Assembly: GCF_000024325.1 (NCBI RefSeq)
Contig: NC_013223.1
Span: 744,001-808,000, forward strand
Origin: Desulfohalobium retbaense DSM 5692
GTDB taxonomy: Bacteria; Desulfobacterota; Desulfovibrionia; Desulfovibrionales; Desulfohalobiaceae
Direction of reading: 5' to 3'
Length of the DNA stretch: 64,000 nucleotides
This document shows, in pieces, positions 32,723 through 41,268 of the stretch. Positions within the stretch are counted from its first letter, which is position 1; each line of letters opens with the position of its first letter. The position numbers and the translations under genes were made by a program. The notes beneath the pieces were generated by a model, which worked only from the letters and a program-made list of their open reading frames with translations, did not search any database and was not told the origin of the DNA.

Positions 32723-33198
32723 TATTCAGTTTTTTTCAGCTGGAATTCAACCAGGAATTGGCCGGAGTTGATGATAAAGGGAACCATAGCCCAGTCAGCC
32801 TGGGAATAGTAATTGACGCTGTAATTTCCATGAAAAACAGACGGGATGGAGAGCTGGATGTCCTTGCCGTTAGCAGACAGCGCAGGTTTGACGGAACCGG
32901 CAATCATGTTGGCCAGTTCGCTTATGGCGTCTTTGACGTCCTCGTCGATGCTCTCGACCTCCACGCCGAGGAAATCAAAAGTGATACCCTTGGCGACCTC
33001 CTCCGGGGCGTGGATAGCCAGCATCCCCTGATGCGTACCAGCTAAACCAATGATGCCGGAGACATTGTGTTCGAATTTTTTAATCTGCTCAGGAAGGGGC
33101 TGCTTGGCCGTGATTTCAGCCATGATCATGGTTTCAAAGATTTCAGTGGTGGCCTCGACGATTTTTTGGCCCAGAAAGGCGGGGTCAAAATTGGACAC
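32722..33198 (-). CDS. cheX: CheX-type CheY-P phosphatase
   Basis: The 158-residue protein matches CheX: FLGQKIVEATTEIFETMIMAEI, GLAGTHQGMLAIHAPEEVAKGI and ISELANMIAGSVKPAL with the catalytic ExxN (ELAN) motif. CheX dimers dephosphorylate CheY. I use GTG 33198 because AGGAGG lies seven bases before it; the longer frame to 33312 begins with unlikely sequence. The stop overlaps the next gene (TAATG). It is 175 bases downstream of the cheY stop and in the same operon. Confidence 0.88.
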   Translation of the reverse strand: MSNFDPAFLGQKIVEATTEIFETMIMAEITAKQPLPEQIKKFEHNVSGIIGLAGTHQGMLAIHAPEEVAKGITFDFLGVEVESIDEDVKDAISELANMIAGSVKPALSANGKDIQLSIPSVFHGNYSVNYYSQADWAMVPFIINSGQFLVEFQLKKTE

Positions 33199-33373
33199 AG
33201 AACCTCCTTTTGGATGGTGTTTGCGATATACCTCGGGGCTTGCCATAGGAGTGGGCAAGCTCGGGTGTTCCTTGAGTCGGCGGCGTTTAAAACGCGTTTC
33301 TAAGCAACACAACTCGTAGAGAGAACAAGTTTATCATACAAACGAGTAAAGACGTTGCTGCGTTGTTGTCTGG

Positions 33374-33748
33374 CTAGACAAGTGGGGCGATAACGTCTTC
33401 GATTTGCTCGGCGTTAAAGGGCTTTTTTATGCTGGCCACGGCGCCCTTATCTTTGGCTTCCTGGACCACGTCTTCAGAGCCTCCCTCAGTGGTAATCATA
33501 ACTACGGGGATGTCTTTGATGGAAGCATCTTCAGATTTGTGTTGCAAAAAGGTCAACCCGTCCATATTGGGCATGTTGATGTCGCAGAGGATCAGGTCAG
33601 GCTTGGATTGGGCCAATTGATCCAGAGCCATTTGGCCATCGTCGGCCTCTTCAATGGTTTCGAAATTGACCCCAGCTTGGCGCAGAGTGCGGGTGATGAT
33701 TTTGCGCATAGTCTTTGAATCGTCAATGATGAGTACGGATTTGGACAT
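33374..33748 (-). CDS. cheY: CheY-type response regulator
   Basis: The 124-residue single receiver domain has all conserved residues: acidic pair in LIIDDSKTMRK, phospho-acceptor D56 in LILCDINMPNMDG, threonine in MITTEGG and K109 in SIKKPF. It is a free-standing output regulator that, when phosphorylated by CheA, binds the flagellar switch. It is the first gene of the minus-strand cheY-cheX-CheC-like operon and has a good ribosome-binding site (GAAGGAGCG). Confidence 0.93.
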   Translation of the reverse strand: MSKSVLIIDDSKTMRKIITRTLRQAGVNFETIEEADDGQMALDQLAQSKPDLILCDINMPNMDGLTFLQHKSEDASIKDIPVVMITTEGGSEDVVQEAKDKGAVASIKKPFNAEQIEDVIAPLV

Positions 33749-33811
33749 TCGTCGCTCCTTCGTGGTGGATTGCAGTCGCCCGTGTGCGGTGACTGAGTTT
33801 TTCGTATCGAT

Positions 33812-33827
33812 TGCAAAAAATTTGCCA
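33812..33827 (-). promoter_or_regulatory. Sigma-54-type promoter for the cheY operon
   Basis: On the minus strand TGGCAAATTTTTTGCA has GG and GC separated by exactly ten bases and fits TGGCACG-N4-TTGCW well. It lies 64 bases upstream of the cheY ATG. Confidence 0.75.
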
Positions 33828-33995
33828 GCGTAGATTAAGGCCGTGCGGTGGTGCCCCCTCTCGGGGTGGTCAAAAAAATGACGCCTTCAAAGGGCACACT
33901 CCCACCATTATTTGTCGGACAGGAACAGACAAGAGTTTATGGAGCGGACGAATACGGTAGCTGGAGCCGGTCGTCAATCGGGCACAGTGCGCTGT

Positions 33996-34013
33996 CTGGT
34001 TCGCATTTTGCAT
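33996..34013 (+). promoter_or_regulatory. Sigma-54-type promoter for the TPR-flgBC-fliE operon
   Basis: CTGGTTCGCATTTTGCAT has GG and GC ten bases apart. It is divergent from the promoter at 33812-33827 with about 170 bases between, room for shared upstream activator sites. The region 33749-34211 holds no gene. Confidence 0.65.
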
Positions 34014-34211
34014 AATCTTTAGCTCCTGCCGAGGGTGGTCAGCCTTAGCCGCACATGGTGCACAACGGCTTACTCCGGAATTCTCCGGTGGCTTGATGGA
34101 ACCGCGCAAGCGGCCCAATTTTTCAGTCCCCGGCTTCCTGCTAAGCTCGGTCTGGTCTTGCGTTTTTTTTCATGTATCCGTCAAACTTTTTTGTTCAGCA
34201 ATCAAGCAAGG

Positions 34212-36713
34212 ATGTTCATCATTGTGAGTGGAGACTCTGAGTCAGCAAAGCGACCACAACGGGGTTCTTCCCGATGCCACTCCCGAGGCCGGGCACTGTG
34301 CGCATTAGCGCTCTGGCTTCTTAGCGTGCTTATTTTTATCGCTACGGCGCCGTCTGAGGTGCAGGCTCAGGCGGCACATATCCTAGAACGTATGCAGCGA
34401 ATTCCTGGAGACCGGGAGACGGTGCTGCAATTCGAACTGGATTCCAAGACGCAATTTACGGTGAATGCCTTAGGTCAGCGAATACTGGTCCGCTTTGAGC
34501 GCACCGCCCCTGCCGAGGGGGTGAGTGGGGTCCAGGCTGGCGGGGATGTGGTGCAGAGTCGAGTGGCCCGTATCGGGCAACAGACCGAGGTGACCGTCAT
34601 TTTGCGACGAGCTCCGGAAGATGTCGAAACCCTGACATCATCGGATCAAAGCCTGGTCCGTGTGGCGCTTCGTTGGTCAGAGCAAGGGCGCTGGGTGCGG
34701 CCCGGGCTGACCAATAATCCCGGTGATCGCCTGACGATCGTCCGGGAAGGGGGGGCTGTCGGACGCTATCTTAGTTCAGAGTACAGCGGCCAGTGGGACA
34801 ATTTTTTTCAAACCTATTCAGCACCTGTTGCCCCCTGGGTGGATATGCAACTGACACTGGCACCTTACGCTGTCTTGGCCGGAGGATTGAATGTCGCTGA
34901 GATTGATGCCCTTGCGCTGCGAGCAGCAAAGCAGGGCAATTGGGAGGGGACCGTCAGCGCGTTGACACCACGTTACGCGAATGCCACCTCCCCTTCCCAG
35001 GACACGTTGGCCGCCCGCGGCTTGTTGGCCACAGGCGCCCCCCGTAATGCCTTGGCTCGCCTAGAACGCCTGCCACGCCACCTGCCTCCGAAGGGACCGT
35101 TGGATGTGCGAGTGCACTACCTGTACTTGCACTCTTTGATGGCACTTGATCGCCATTACCAGGCGTATACCGCATACCACGATATCACCTTGCCTGAGGG
35201 GATCTCCCCAGACATGCGCTTGTATTGGCGGGTGTTGGGCGCGGAATTGGGGTTGAAGACCGGGCAGCCGCAAGAGGCCCTTGCTGAGCTGGATCAACCG
35301 CCCCTGGCTGGAGTGGTCTCGGTTCGTTTAGTTGCCGCCCGTCGGGTGCAGGCTCTTTACGATCTTGGTCGCCGCGAAGAGGCGTGGCAAGTGAGCCGGA
35401 GAACCGAGCTGCCGTTGGACTTTCTTCGTCGCGTGCCGGCGGCGTTAGAGCGTTACGCCGATCTTCTTTATGGCCGGGGCAAATTTGCCGAGGCTATGCG
35501 CATCTACAACGCTCTAGCTGATTCATTGCTCACAACCGGGCCCAAGGCTATGGCCTTATGGCGTATGGGCATGAGTCTGCGCTACAGCGGGCGTCCACAA
35601 CGGTCCAAGCAGGTCATGTCCTTAATTTTGGACAAATGGCCGCACACGGCTGCCGGCTACCGTGCCCGCGTCGTTCGCAACGATATTGCCGTCATGGAGG
35701 AGATGGGCGAACTCAAACCCAGCCATGTCACTGCTTACGAGAAGGTCATGAGCCAATCACCTCAGCGTAAGGTCCGTGGCGAAGCAGCTTTTAAACGCAT
35801 TCTGGTCATGCGGGCCATGGGCGAGAAGAAACGGGCTGTGCGTTGGTTATCTGATTTTCTTGTCGCATTCGGCGCTGGCAACCTCCAGAATGAGGCTCGG
35901 GTGCTTATGGGGAGCATGCTCCCATCGGTGGTGCGGAGTTACTTGGACCAGGGCGATTATGTCCGAGGGTTGGCTCTTGTGGCCGAACACCGTGATATTC
36001 TCGTGCACACGGATATGCCCCACCCCTTTTTGGAAACAGTGGGGGACACCTTTGAAAGGCTCGGGTTATACGAACGCGCAGCTCGGGTTTTTTTGTACAT
36101 GTTAGCCCAGAGCAATGATCCCGGGCGACGGGAACTTTTATTGCCTCGAACAGTTCGGTTGTGGCGCCATGTTGGCGATCCTTTGCGCGCCGCCGAGTAT
36201 GCGGACATGTATTTGCAAGATTTCCCCAACGGGGACCAGGCCGGGGAAGTGATCGCTGAAACTGCAGCGACATTTCTGGACAATGACGAACCAGAAAAAG
36301 CTTTGGACTGGCTTTTGAGGCCGCAGCGTCCCTATAGTCGCCGCTTGGACGTTTTGACGGCCCGGGCGCTATACGCGTTGCAGGAATTCAACCGCATGGG
36401 GCGCTATCTGGAACGGGCTACACTGGCGGAGCATATGCTTTCACCGCGTACGCGGTACATCTGGGCCGACGGGTGCTACCAGTTGGGGCAATACGAACGG
36501 GTCCTGCCGCTGTGGCGGACGTTGTTCGACGATCCGATTTTTGGCACTCGGGCACTCTACAAGGCCGCAGATTCCTTGGCGCAGACCGGCAGGTATCGGG
36601 ACTCGGCTAAACTCTACACCCGTTTGGCCGATGAGACAGACAATCAGGTGTGGCGGAAAATGGCCGAGGAAAGTCGTGCCATGGGGCAGGTCCGCGCCAC
36701 ATTGGCGAACTAG
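34212..36713 (+). CDS. Large exported TPR-repeat protein upstream of flgB
   Basis: The 833-residue protein has an N-terminal hydrophobic segment (ALCALALWLLSVLIFIATAPSEVQA, residues about 28-52) that acts as signal peptide or anchor. Residues 55-180 form a beta-rich domain (VLQFELDSKTQFTVNALGQRILVRFER) like an AMIN-type domain. From about residue 225 to the end there are many tetratricopeptide-like helix pairs (KAMALWRMGMSLRYSGRPQRSKQ, ERLGLYERAARVFLYML, ADGCYQLGQYERVLPLWR, KAADSLAQTGRYRDSAKLY). Similar genes stand before flgB in Desulfovibrio-type genomes; a periplasmic scaffold role in flagellum assembly is inferred. ATG 34212 is chosen because it gives a proper signal sequence; the frame is open to 34035. 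Confidence 0.7.
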   Translation: MFIIVSGDSESAKRPQRGSSRCHSRGRALCALALWLLSVLIFIATAPSEVQAQAAHILERMQRIPGDRETVLQFELDSKTQFTVNALGQRILVRFERTAPAEGVSGVQAGGDVVQSRVARIGQQTEVTVILRRAPEDVETLTSSDQSLVRVALRWSEQGRWVRPGLTNNPGDRLTIVREGGAVGRYLSSEYSGQWDNFFQTYSAPVAPWVDMQLTLAPYAVLAGGLNVAEIDALALRAAKQGNWEGTVSALTPRYANATSPSQDTLAARGLLATGAPRNALARLERLPRHLPPKGPLDVRVHYLYLHSLMALDRHYQAYTAYHDITLPEGISPDMRLYWRVLGAELGLKTGQPQEALAELDQPPLAGVVSVRLVAARRVQALYDLGRREEAWQVSRRTELPLDFLRRVPAALERYADLLYGRGKFAEAMRIYNALADSLLTTGPKAMALWRMGMSLRYSGRPQRSKQVMSLILDKWPHTAAGYRARVVRNDIAVMEEMGELKPSHVTAYEKVMSQSPQRKVRGEAAFKRILVMRAMGEKKRAVRWLSDFLVAFGAGNLQNEARVLMGSMLPSVVRSYLDQGDYVRGLALVAEHRDILVHTDMPHPFLETVGDTFERLGLYERAARVFLYMLAQSNDPGRRELLLPRTVRLWRHVGDPLRAAEYADMYLQDFPNGDQAGEVIAETAATFLDNDEPEKALDWLLRPQRPYSRRLDVLTARALYALQEFNRMGRYLERATLAEHMLSPRTRYIWADGCYQLGQYERVLPLWRTLFDDPIFGTRALYKAADSLAQTGRYRDSAKLYTRLADETDNQVWRKMAEESRAMGQVRATLAN

Positions 36714-36940
36714 GTTTGAGAATGGCCCCTCGAGTTTGCCAGCCAGCCCGGTAGGGATGTTTTGCTCTCAGTCTGAAGAATTAGGGCTCAGGTGTTGCCT
36801 AAGCGTTTTTTATTCCCGGCGCTGTCACCGGCAAAGGGTAATTCGGGATCGAAGGTGCTTGAATGGAATGGTTTGCTGAAGCCGTAACCAAAGTCACGGG
36901 CCGCTGAAATCTCTTTGTGACCTAACCAGGAAAAAATGAC

Positions 36941-37351
36941 ATGTCGGATAACGTTTTATTTGGATCGACGATTGGCCTGTTGGAGCAGTCCCTGAACCTG
37001 CGAGCCCGAAATCACGAGATGTTGACGTCGAACATTGCCAACGCGGAAACTCCGGGGTATGCCTCGCAGCACTTGCAATTTGAAGAGCAATTGCGAGCCG
37101 CTTTTGACCCTGAGGCACAAAAGATGGAAGCCACGCACGAGGATCATTTCGGATTTGTCGATGACATCAATCAGGTTGATGGGGAAGTGATTTCGGATCC
37201 CGGCAAGGCCGTTTCCGACAATGGGGTGCGTATGGAACAGGAAATGGCCAGACTCTCGGAAAATCAGATCAAATATGAGACGGCGGCGCGGATTTTGTCG
37301 CGGAAATTCGCCTCCCTTGAATATGTGATTCAGGAAGCATCGAAATCCTAA
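36941..37351 (+). CDS. flgB: Flagellar basal-body rod protein FlgB
   Basis: The 136-residue protein carries the rod-family N terminus (LLEQSLNLRARNHEMLTSNIANAETPGYASQHLQFEEQL) with the conserved NIANAETPGY and a C-terminal helix (LSENQIKYETAARILSRKFASLEYVIQEA). It forms the proximal rod. It is exported by the flagellar system without a cleaved signal. The gap of 227 bases to the TPR gene shows no gene; flgB is followed closely by flgC and fliE in the standard order. Confidence 0.95.
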   Translation: MSDNVLFGSTIGLLEQSLNLRARNHEMLTSNIANAETPGYASQHLQFEEQLRAAFDPEAQKMEATHEDHFGFVDDINQVDGEVISDPGKAVSDNGVRMEQEMARLSENQIKYETAARILSRKFASLEYVIQEASKS

Positions 37352-37372
37352 GAAGGACCAGCGAGAAGAGCT

Positions 37373-37801
37373 ATGAATCTGTTTACCGCAATGGACATCA
37401 GCGCATCGGCTATGACCGCTCAATCGTTGCGTATGAACGCGGCCAGTTCCAATCTGGCCAACACGGAGACGACCAGGACTGCCTCAGGTGAGCCGTATTA
37501 CCGCAAATCGGTGGTCCTCAGTCCCAAGAATTCCTTTGACGACGAACTGGCTTCGCGCCTGCCCGAGGGGGTGGCTGGCGTGGAAGTGGCGGCGATCCGT
37601 CAGGACCAAGAGGCGTTGCGTGATGTCTATGATCCGGGCCATCCTGACGCCAACGGGGAGGGCTATGTGACTATGCCGGATATCAATGTCCTGGAGGAGA
37701 TGACTGATATCATGGCTGCGACCCGTGCCTATGAGGCCAATGTGACAAGCATCAAGGCCTCTCAGCGTATGGCGGTGAAAGCCTTGGAAATCGGAGGATA
37801 A
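37373..37801 (+). CDS. flgC: Flagellar basal-body rod protein FlgC
   Basis: The 142-residue protein begins MNLFTAMDISASAMTAQSLRMNAASSNLANTETTRT, the FlgC version of the rod signature, has the YVTMPDINVLEEMTDIMAATRAYEANVTSIKAS C-terminal motif and ends MAVKALEIG. It is part of the proximal rod with FlgB and FlgF. It lies 21 bases after flgB and 4 before fliE. Confidence 0.95.
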   Translation: MNLFTAMDISASAMTAQSLRMNAASSNLANTETTRTASGEPYYRKSVVLSPKNSFDDELASRLPEGVAGVEVAAIRQDQEALRDVYDPGHPDANGEGYVTMPDINVLEEMTDIMAATRAYEANVTSIKASQRMAVKALEIGG

Positions 37802-37805
37802 CCGT

Positions 37806-38117
37806 ATGCCAGTAATCGATCCCAGCCTCGCGGCCGGAGCGGCCAACTTTCTGGAACAAAGCGGCGCGGCCAACGCTGGCGGACAACAGACTCCGGTGGA
37901 GTCGTTTCGCGATACCTTATTGGAGGCGGTCCAGGAAGTAGATAGCCAGAAGAAAACTGCCAATACGGCTATTTTGGATAGCACCACAGGCGGAGGGACA
38001 TCTATACACGAAACCATGGTGGCCATGGAGAAGGCGGGCACGTCTATGAAACTCATGGTTCAGGTTCGTAACAAAGCTATGGACGCCTATAAGGAAATCA
38101 TGCGCATGCAAGTCTAG
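37806..38117 (+). CDS. fliE: Flagellar hook-basal body complex protein FliE
   Basis: The 103-residue protein has a variable start and the conserved FliE C-terminal half: FRDTLLEAVQEVDSQKKTANTAILDSTTGGGTSIHETMVAMEKAGTSMKLMVQVRNKAMDAYKEIMRMQV. FliE links the MS ring to the rod. It ends the operon as far as the sequence shows. Confidence 0.94.
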   Translation: MPVIDPSLAAGAANFLEQSGAANAGGQQTPVESFRDTLLEAVQEVDSQKKTANTAILDSTTGGGTSIHETMVAMEKAGTSMKLMVQVRNKAMDAYKEIMRMQV

Positions 38118-38443
38118 TGGGTTGTTGTAAGTCTCTCAATGAAAGCAAAGCTGCAAAAAATGCAAATTCGTACATGCGAATACGTATGCTTCGAGCTTGA
38201 ACGGTTTGTTGTCTCCACTTGGTATTTTTAAACGACCTGCAGTAGAAGAATTTTTTCATCAATTAGCTCACCGACTGGCGCAACGGCACTCGACCGGTAG
38301 CCTGCTGCGCTCCGGGGCCGTATTCAGCTGTGGATACCGTTTGGGCACTGTGTTGCCACATCCGTGTCACCGCAGCAGCATAGGCAAGGTGAGCCACATG
38401 CGCGTCTGTCCGGCCGGGAAATGGTCCGCAGGCAGCAAATCGG

Positions 38444-38475
38444 GACCGTGTCTGACACGGTCGTTTCTTTTTTTC
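38444..38475 (+). terminator. Rho-independent terminator before cheA
   Basis: GACCGTGT-CTG-ACACGGTC is a perfect eight-base-pair hairpin followed by GTTTCTTTTTTTC. It separates the fliE side from cheA. The rest of 38118-38509 has no gene and no promoter I can defend. Confidence 0.8.
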
Positions 38476-38509
38476 ATCCAAGAATCTTGAGCCCCCAGAC
38501 GGGAGAAGC

Positions 38510-41125
38510 ATGAGTACCGACACACAGCATGTTCAGGGCATAGTCGAAGCCTTTGCCGAACAACTGGTCCTGTTCGATCCCGAACAGCAAGCCGAAGTGG
38601 ACCGCTTGGCGCAGACCTTACAACAGCTGCGGGACAGTCTGAACGGCAGCTACCCCAGGTGCCGGGCCGCTGCCGACGCGGCGGCCGCGTTGGTCCGTGA
38701 AAAGCTGGGGGCGGAGTCGAGCGAGACCGATGAATCGCATCTGGCTGCCTTGCAAAAGCTGGCCCGGGCGTTCCAGGGGGCGATCATCGAGGGCAAGGAG
38801 GAAGAGATCCTCTCTTTTCCCGAACATCTCGATCCCGAGGGCAGCACGGGACCGGAGGGCGACGAACTGGCCGCCGGGGTGGATCAGGAGATTTTTGCCG
38901 CCTATATCGCCCAGCAGGAATCGGCCTTGGGGGATCTGGAAGAATATATTCTGGAGTATGAGAAGCACCACGACACCGACAATCTGGACGCTGTGCGTCG
39001 CCTGGTCCATACGGCCAAGGGCGAAGCCGGGGTCATGGGCCTGGGGTCGATAGCCGAGGTCTGCCACGGCCTTGAGGATTATATCCAGGACCAGGGACAA
39101 GCCATTTCCCCGGACACATTGCTGGCCTTCAAGGATTGGTTCCAAAGCGCGGTCGAGGCCTGCCGCCGGGATGCCCACCTTCCGGACACCGCGGCTGTAA
39201 TGGGCCTGTTTACAAACGAGGGGGAGGTGCAAGGGCCCAGCGCCGGGGCAGAGGGGGCTGCGTCCCCTGCCGCTCCCGCGGCAGAGGCCAGTGACGATCC
39301 TCTCCTGCAGCCCGTACCCATCAGCGATCCGGAAATCACCGGGGAATTCATTTCCGAGGCCCAGGAACATTTCGAGATCGCGGACGAGAATCTGCTGACC
39401 CTGGAAAGCGACCCGGACAATCTGGATGCCGTGGCCGCGGTTTTTCGCGCCTTTCACACCATCAAGGGGACCTGCGGCTTTCTCGATCTGACCCCGATCG
39501 CCGAATTGGCCCACAAGGCCGAAAACCTGCTCGATGAGGTCCGCAAAGAAAATTTGACCTTCCGCGGAGAAGTGGTCGACGCCACCTTCAGCGCCCTGGA
39601 CATGCTCAAAAAGATGGTCGGGCAGCTGGAGGAGGCCCTGGGAGCGGGGGCTGAATATGTCCCGGATCCCAGCCTGCGCCAAACGTTCGATTTTGTGAAC
39701 CGGATCCGACAGCAGCCCCAGGCGGCGGCACCGTCGGCTCCCAGCCCACAGGCCGCTCCGAGCACGCCGGAGCCGGCGTCCTCTGAACCGGAGAGCTCCG
39801 CACCGGCAGCTCCAGAACCGGCCCCGGCCGCTTCCGCTGGCGTTTCCCCTTCTCCGGAACCCTCTTCTGCCCAGCCAGAACCCGAGACCGCACCCGCCCA
39901 GGGCGAACCCCGCAAGAACGGGCAGAAAGGGATGCAGATCAAGCAGACCATGAAGATCGATGCGGACCGGATCGATCTGCTCCTGGACACCATCGGCGAG
40001 CTGGTGATCATCGAATCCATCGTCACCCAGGACGAGAAATTGAGTGATCTGGCCTCGCCGCAATTGGAGCGCAATCTGGCCCAGCTGACCAAGATCACCC
40101 GCAGTCTGCAGGATATGGGCATGTCCATGCGCATGGTGCCCATTGAGACGACTTTTCGGCGTATGGCCCGGCTGGTGCGGGACCTGGGCAAGAAATCCGG
40201 CAAGAAGGTCGAGCTGGAAATGGTCGGCAAGGAGACCGAGCTGGACAAGGCCATGGTCGAAAAGCTCGGCGATCCTCTGGTGCACATGATCCGCAACGCG
40301 GTCGACCACGGCATTGAGCCGACTCCGGAAGACCGGGTGGCCGCGGGGAAATCCGCAGAAGGCCGGATCTGGCTCAAGGCCTTCCACGAGGGCGGTAGCA
40401 TCCATATTGTCATTGAGGACGACGGGCGCGGGCTCAACCGGGAGGCTATCGCGGCCAAAGCCGTGGAGCGGGGCATCATCGAGTCCGCCAACGGCATGAG
40501 CGATGAGGAGATCTACGGCTTGATCTTCGCTCCGGGCTTTTCCACCGCGGCCCAGGTCACCGACGTCTCCGGCCGGGGTGTGGGCATGGACGTGGTCAAA
40601 AGCAATATCGAAAATCTGCGCGGCAATATCCGGATCCGCTCGACGCCCGGCGAAGGCACGACCTTCACCCTGGTCCTGCCGCTGACCATGGCCATTATCG
40701 ATGGCATGCAGATCAAGGTCGGCAGTGAGCGGTATATTTTGCCCTTGCTTTCGATCATCCAATCCTTTCAGCCGACCAAAGAGATGGTCGCCACCGTGGT
40801 CGGCAAGGGGGAAACCCTGCCCTTTCGCGGCCGGCTGCTGCCGCTTTTCCGGCTGAGTGAACTCTTCGGCGTCGACGATGCCGAGACCGACCCGACTCAG
40901 GCTATCGCCGTGGTGGTCGAGGACGGGGGGCGGCAGGTCGCCCTGCTCGTTGACGAATTGTTGGGGCAAAATCAGACCGTAATCAAGAGTTTGGGTGAGG
41001 CCATGGGCTCCATCCGCGGTGTCTCCGGGGCGAGCATTTTGTCCGACGGCACGCCCGGATTGATCATCGATGTCAACGGCGTGGTCCGGATGGCCACGAA
41101 TCAAGGAGGGGGACGCAGCACATAG
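38510..41125 (+). CDS. cheA: Chemotaxis histidine kinase CheA with two Hpt domains
   Basis: The 871-residue kinase has two phosphotransfer domains: Hpt1 with H167 in RLVHTAKGEAG and Hpt2 with H316 in FRAFHTIKGTCGF. A long proline/alanine linker (about 415-480) follows, then the dimerisation helices (DRIDLLLDTIGELVIIESI), the ATP-binding domain with HMIRNAVDHGIE (N box), EDDGRGLN (G1), FAPGFST (F) and GRGVGMDVV plus GEGTTFTL (G2), and a CheW-like domain at the end (YILPLLSIIQSF...VALLVDELLGQ). All ATP-site motifs are present. It phosphorylates CheY and CheB in the receptor array. There is no canonical P2 domain; the alanine/proline linker takes its place. Confidence 0.95.
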   Translation: MSTDTQHVQGIVEAFAEQLVLFDPEQQAEVDRLAQTLQQLRDSLNGSYPRCRAAADAAAALVREKLGAESSETDESHLAALQKLARAFQGAIIEGKEEEILSFPEHLDPEGSTGPEGDELAAGVDQEIFAAYIAQQESALGDLEEYILEYEKHHDTDNLDAVRRLVHTAKGEAGVMGLGSIAEVCHGLEDYIQDQGQAISPDTLLAFKDWFQSAVEACRRDAHLPDTAAVMGLFTNEGEVQGPSAGAEGAASPAAPAAEASDDPLLQPVPISDPEITGEFISEAQEHFEIADENLLTLESDPDNLDAVAAVFRAFHTIKGTCGFLDLTPIAELAHKAENLLDEVRKENLTFRGEVVDATFSALDMLKKMVGQLEEALGAGAEYVPDPSLRQTFDFVNRIRQQPQAAAPSAPSPQAAPSTPEPASSEPESSAPAAPEPAPAASAGVSPSPEPSSAQPEPETAPAQGEPRKNGQKGMQIKQTMKIDADRIDLLLDTIGELVIIESIVTQDEKLSDLASPQLERNLAQLTKITRSLQDMGMSMRMVPIETTFRRMARLVRDLGKKSGKKVELEMVGKETELDKAMVEKLGDPLVHMIRNAVDHGIEPTPEDRVAAGKSAEGRIWLKAFHEGGSIHIVIEDDGRGLNREAIAAKAVERGIIESANGMSDEEIYGLIFAPGFSTAAQVTDVSGRGVGMDVVKSNIENLRGNIRIRSTPGEGTTFTLVLPLTMAIIDGMQIKVGSERYILPLLSIIQSFQPTKEMVATVVGKGETLPFRGRLLPLFRLSELFGVDDAETDPTQAIAVVVEDGGRQVALLVDELLGQNQTVIKSLGEAMGSIRGVSGASILSDGTPGLIIDVNGVVRMATNQGGGRST

Positions 41126-41268
41126 CTTTGCGGCTCGCAATTCACGCACAAACGAGCAGGGCTTTATTGCCGGGCACACGGGCTGGGACGCGAGAAGACC
41201 GGATAGAGGAAATGAGCTGTTGGACGTCGCGCCTCTGATCGAGACGGGACAAGCGCAAAGGCAGAGGG

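Noticed and set aside
38618-41179. 853-codon open frame on the minus strand opposite cheA
   Set aside because: It is an antisense shadow of a GC-rich gene; its sequence is rich in His/Leu/Gly runs without any domain, while cheA on the plus strand has all kinase motifs.
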